Source of the DNA: Mariprofundus erugo
GTDB lineage: Bacteria > Pseudomonadota > Zetaproteobacteria > Mariprofundales > Mariprofundaceae
Direction: 5' to 3'
NCBI RefSeq assembly: GCF_005818865.1
Contig: NZ_VBRY01000001.1
Coordinates: 248,001 to 312,000 of the forward strand
Length of the DNA: 64,000 nucleotides
Shown here: piece by piece, positions 61,963 through 64,000 of the stretch
Layout of the letters: every line of letters starts with the position of its first letter
Numbering within the stretch: position 1 is the first letter of the stretch
Notes under the pieces: generated by a model
Database searches by the model: none
The model's input: the letters and a program-made list of their open reading frames with translations, nothing else
What the model was told of the DNA's origin: nothing
Program-made: the position numbers and the translations under genes

Positions 61963-64000
61963 TGGCCAATGTCAGGGTCCGGGAGACAGGGATGGGAATG
62001 AAGACAGGATACAGACTTGCGTGGAGTGCAGTGATCATGCTGCTGACCTGCCTGCTTGCGCCGCAGTTGCAGGCGGCAACGTTGCAGGGGTTGAACCTGC
62101 TGGCGGATGGATCAAGGCAGAGCCTGCGGATCTCTCTGGATGAGCCGATCGAGTACCAGGTGTTTAATCTTGAGGGGCCAGCCAGACTGGTGCTGCAGTT
62201 TCCCCACTCATCGATGGGGCCGGATGTGGTGCCGATGAAGGGGCAGGGCGCGGTTGAGATGATCACCCCGACGCAGGATGCGGATGGGGTACGGGTCGAG
62301 ATTGCCATGGCGCCCGGAGCAACCTATGCGATTACGGAAAAAGCGGCTGATCTGCTGCTGACCTTCACGCCAAAACAGGTGGCGGCTGATCAGGGGGCCG
62401 GTGCACAGCTGCAGGATATCGAAGTGCGTGATCAGGGCGGCGTGACCGAGCTTGTGTTGCGCGGTCAGCATATGGATGCCAACCATAATGCTCTGGTGAC
62501 CAATGACGGATCGACGATGGTGGTTGATTTCTGGGGTGGCCGCTCGATGTTGCCGAAGGAGTACTACAGCTACTCTTCCCAGCGCGTCAATGATGTCACC
62601 GTCGGTGCCGCCGATGGCCGTTTGCGTCTGGTTATGAATCTGCGAGCCGGCAGTGGAGACAGTCATCAGATCGACGCCGGTAATAACCAGATGGTGATTC
62701 GTTTTGGTGCAGTGGCCGCGGTGCCGAAGGATGGGGCTGTTGTGGTTGAGGCGGTTGATTTCCAGCCGGATGATCGCATTGCTCATCTGGTCATTCGCAC
62801 TGACAGTGCCAATCCGGTGATCAATTTGCAGGAAGAGGATGGCAAGGTGGTGCTGGATCTGAAAAAGGCACGCCTGGCCCCCGGTCAGGAGCGCAGTCAG
62901 GATGTGCGTGCGTTTCCCGGGCCGGTTGAGCAGATCGACTCCTATGCGGTTGACAGGAATGTACGCATTGTCACCCGTCTGCGTCAGAAATCTGTGGTTT
63001 CATCCTATCAGAGCGGCAATGTGTTGACCGTGACGATGAAGCCGCAGGATCTCGTGGTAGCCAGCCGTGCAGGTAACGAGGCGGTGGCAAGCGAAAAGAT
63101 CTATAACGGCCAGAAGGTCACCTTTAACTATAAGGACATTGATATCCGTAATGCGTTGAAGCTGATCTCTGAGATGAGCGACTTTAATATTATCATGTCC
63201 GATGATGTGAAGGGTGTGCTGACCATGCGGCTGGTGGATGTGCCATGGGATCAGGCGCTGGATATTATTCTGGCCGCCAAGGGGCTGGGTAAGGAACAGT
63301 CGGGTAATGTGATTCGCATAGCGCCGCTGCAGGTGCTTAATGATGATGCCAGTGCCAGAAAACAGGCTGTGCAGAGTGCAGAGGATATAGCACCGCTGGA
63401 GACCGAGTTTATCACGCTTGGTTACGCCTCGGTGAATGATGTCAAAACTATTATGGAAGGGGGCTCGGTGAAGACATCGGTGACCTCTACGGCTGCTTCT
63501 TCTGCAACCGGTGCTGCCACTGATGCCGGAGGAAGCAGTACCACGACCTCCAGTGAGCTTAAGTTGTTGTCCGATCGTGGTGTGATCATGCTCGATGAGC
63601 GCAGTAACACGATGATTATCACCGATACCCGTGAGCGGTTGAATAATATCAAGCGCCTGATTGCCGTGATCGACAAGCCGATGCAGCAGGTGATGGTTGA
63701 GGCGCGCATTGTTGAGGCAACCGATACCTTCTCACGTGATCTGGGTGTGAAGTGGGGTGGTACCGCAACCCGTGCCGCAGGTAATATAACACAAACCCTG
63801 ACCGGCAAGGGGCTGGGCACCAACGTGGTTGACCTGGGAGCGGCGGTCGGTGCCGGTTCCGGTGGTGCCATCGGTTATACGCTGGGAACGCTTAATGGCG
63901 CGCTGAATCTCAATCTTGAGCTTTCGGCTGCAGAGCAGGAGGGGCAGATCAAGGTGGTCTCCAGTCCGCGAGTCTTTACCAGTAACTTGCAGGAGGCTCT
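61962..64000 (+). CDS. pilQ: Type IV pilus secretin PilQ (5' part, cut by window end)
   Basis: Outer-membrane secretin through which the pilus passes. The 679 codons present have no stop. Signal-like segment at about 18-45, two AMIN-like peptidoglycan-binding domains (about 46-140 and 145-340), a STN domain (KVTFNYKDIDIRNALKLISEMSDFN region, about 383-450), an N-domain with a Ser/Thr/Ala/Gly-rich linker (SVTSTAASSATG) and the start of the secretin core (VMVEARIVEATDTF, QIKVVSSPRVFTSN). The start is coupled to pilO; Met at 61998 is possible. The remaining core lies outside the window. Confidence 0.93.
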   Translation, partial: MANVRVRETGMGMKTGYRLAWSAVIMLLTCLLAPQLQAATLQGLNLLADGSRQSLRISLDEPIEYQVFNLEGPARLVLQFPHSSMGPDVVPMKGQGAVEMITPTQDADGVRVEIAMAPGATYAITEKAADLLLTFTPKQVAADQGAGAQLQDIEVRDQGGVTELVLRGQHMDANHNALVTNDGSTMVVDFWGGRSMLPKEYYSYSSQRVNDVTVGAADGRLRLVMNLRAGSGDSHQIDAGNNQMVIRFGAVAAVPKDGAVVVEAVDFQPDDRIAHLVIRTDSANPVINLQEEDGKVVLDLKKARLAPGQERSQDVRAFPGPVEQIDSYAVDRNVRIVTRLRQKSVVSSYQSGNVLTVTMKPQDLVVASRAGNEAVASEKIYNGQKVTFNYKDIDIRNALKLISEMSDFNIIMSDDVKGVLTMRLVDVPWDQALDIILAAKGLGKEQSGNVIRIAPLQVLNDDASARKQAVQSAEDIAPLETEFITLGYASVNDVKTIMEGGSVKTSVTSTAASSATGAATDAGGSSTTTSSELKLLSDRGVIMLDERSNTMIITDTRERLNNIKRLIAVIDKPMQQVMVEARIVEATDTFSRDLGVKWGGTATRAAGNITQTLTGKGLGTNVVDLGAAVGAGSGGAIGYTLGTLNGALNLNLELSAAEQEGQIKVVSSPRVFTSNLQEA

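Noticed and set aside
1-64000. CRISPR arrays, transposons, prophage or integration sites
   Set aside because: No evenly spaced repeats with spacers, no transposase, integrase or phage genes, and no long terminal inverted repeats were seen.
219-64000. aroK at one end and pilQ at the other as the halves of a pilMNOPQ-aroKB locus, implying a circular molecule
   Set aside because: The classical neighbours are suggestive, but the sequence ends inside pilQ, and aroK here is not followed by aroB; nothing shows that the ends are joined.

Overview
This 64-kb window is a compact, gene-dense bacterial chromosome segment with no rRNA, convincing tRNA, IS element, prophage or CRISPR array. Gene content (a complete Rnf complex, type IV pilus pilMNO-pilQ, PilZ, MotAB-type proteins, many c-di-GMP/two-component proteins, Ppk/Ppx, DUF493/YbeD, TrmB) points to a Gram-negative proteobacterium. 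A Fur/FTR1/ferredoxin cluster and an abundant-looking small c-type cytochrome would suit an iron-oxidising marine lineage such as the Zetaproteobacteria, but that placement is inference and was not tested.

Layout. 0.2-1.1 kb: aroK and a convergent ybeD. 1.2-7.25 kb: a tightly coupled rnfABCDGE operon that continues without a gap into a 52-codon membrane peptide gene, a MIF-like tautomerase and peptide deformylase, closed by a 16-bp perfect stem. 7.3-10.6 kb: YbjQ, a small secreted protein, a PilZ protein, TrmB and a TerB-like protein. 10.66-15.5 kb: one 1605-residue CheB-CheR-PAS-kinase-receiver hybrid. 15.7-20.9 kb: uvrB overlapping a SWIM/SNF2 ATPase. 21.1-22.6 kb: Fur, FTR1 and a thioredoxin-fold ferredoxin. 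22.7-25.1 kb: proS and a lytic transglycosylase. 25.1-31.2 kb, minus strand: xseA, an M23 protein, a receiver, a SPOR protein, ggt, folK and a deoxynucleoside kinase. 31.3-37.7 kb: a phosphate/polyphosphate neighbourhood with two Pho-box-like arrays, a pseudo-receiver, a small Cys-containing peptide, ppk, a split degenerate EAL plus CBS-GGDEF pair, and ppx. 37.9-41.8 kb: a CPA2/Kef transporter with a structured leader, a LOG-family protein, a flavodoxin and a DUF992 protein. 42-45.3 kb: MotA/MotB-like proteins divergent from a membrane class III cyclase. 45.4-48.3 kb: a phosphohistidine phosphatase, folE, a Trp-repeat periplasmic protein and thrB. 48.4-56.3 kb: murA-hisG-hisD-hisC-hisB-hisH, a cytochrome c gene, hisA and hisF. 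56.4-59.4 kb: a DedA protein and the Memo/AMMECR1/radical SAM triad. 59.7-64 kb: pilM, pilN, pilO and the first 679 codons of pilQ, cut by the window edge.

Two themes go beyond the gene list. First, many transcription-unit heads (rnfA, trmB, the hybrid kinase, uvrB, fur, proS, xseA, thrB) have a -10-like hexamer only 6-8 nt before the start codon, a -35-like hexamer 16-18 bp further upstream and no Shine-Dalgarno sequence, which predicts leaderless mRNAs. Genes inside operons instead use strong Shine-Dalgarno sites or stop/start overlaps. Second, phosphate and second-messenger signalling genes cluster at 31-37 kb, with regulatory repeats at an exact 11-bp period.

The least explained items are the small membrane peptide and tautomerase of the rnf operon, the peptide and pseudo-receiver next to the Pho-like arrays, the split EAL/GGDEF pair between ppk and ppx, the three-hairpin leader of the Kef-type gene, and the cytochrome gene inside the histidine cluster. 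All calls come from reading the sequence; no database search was run.
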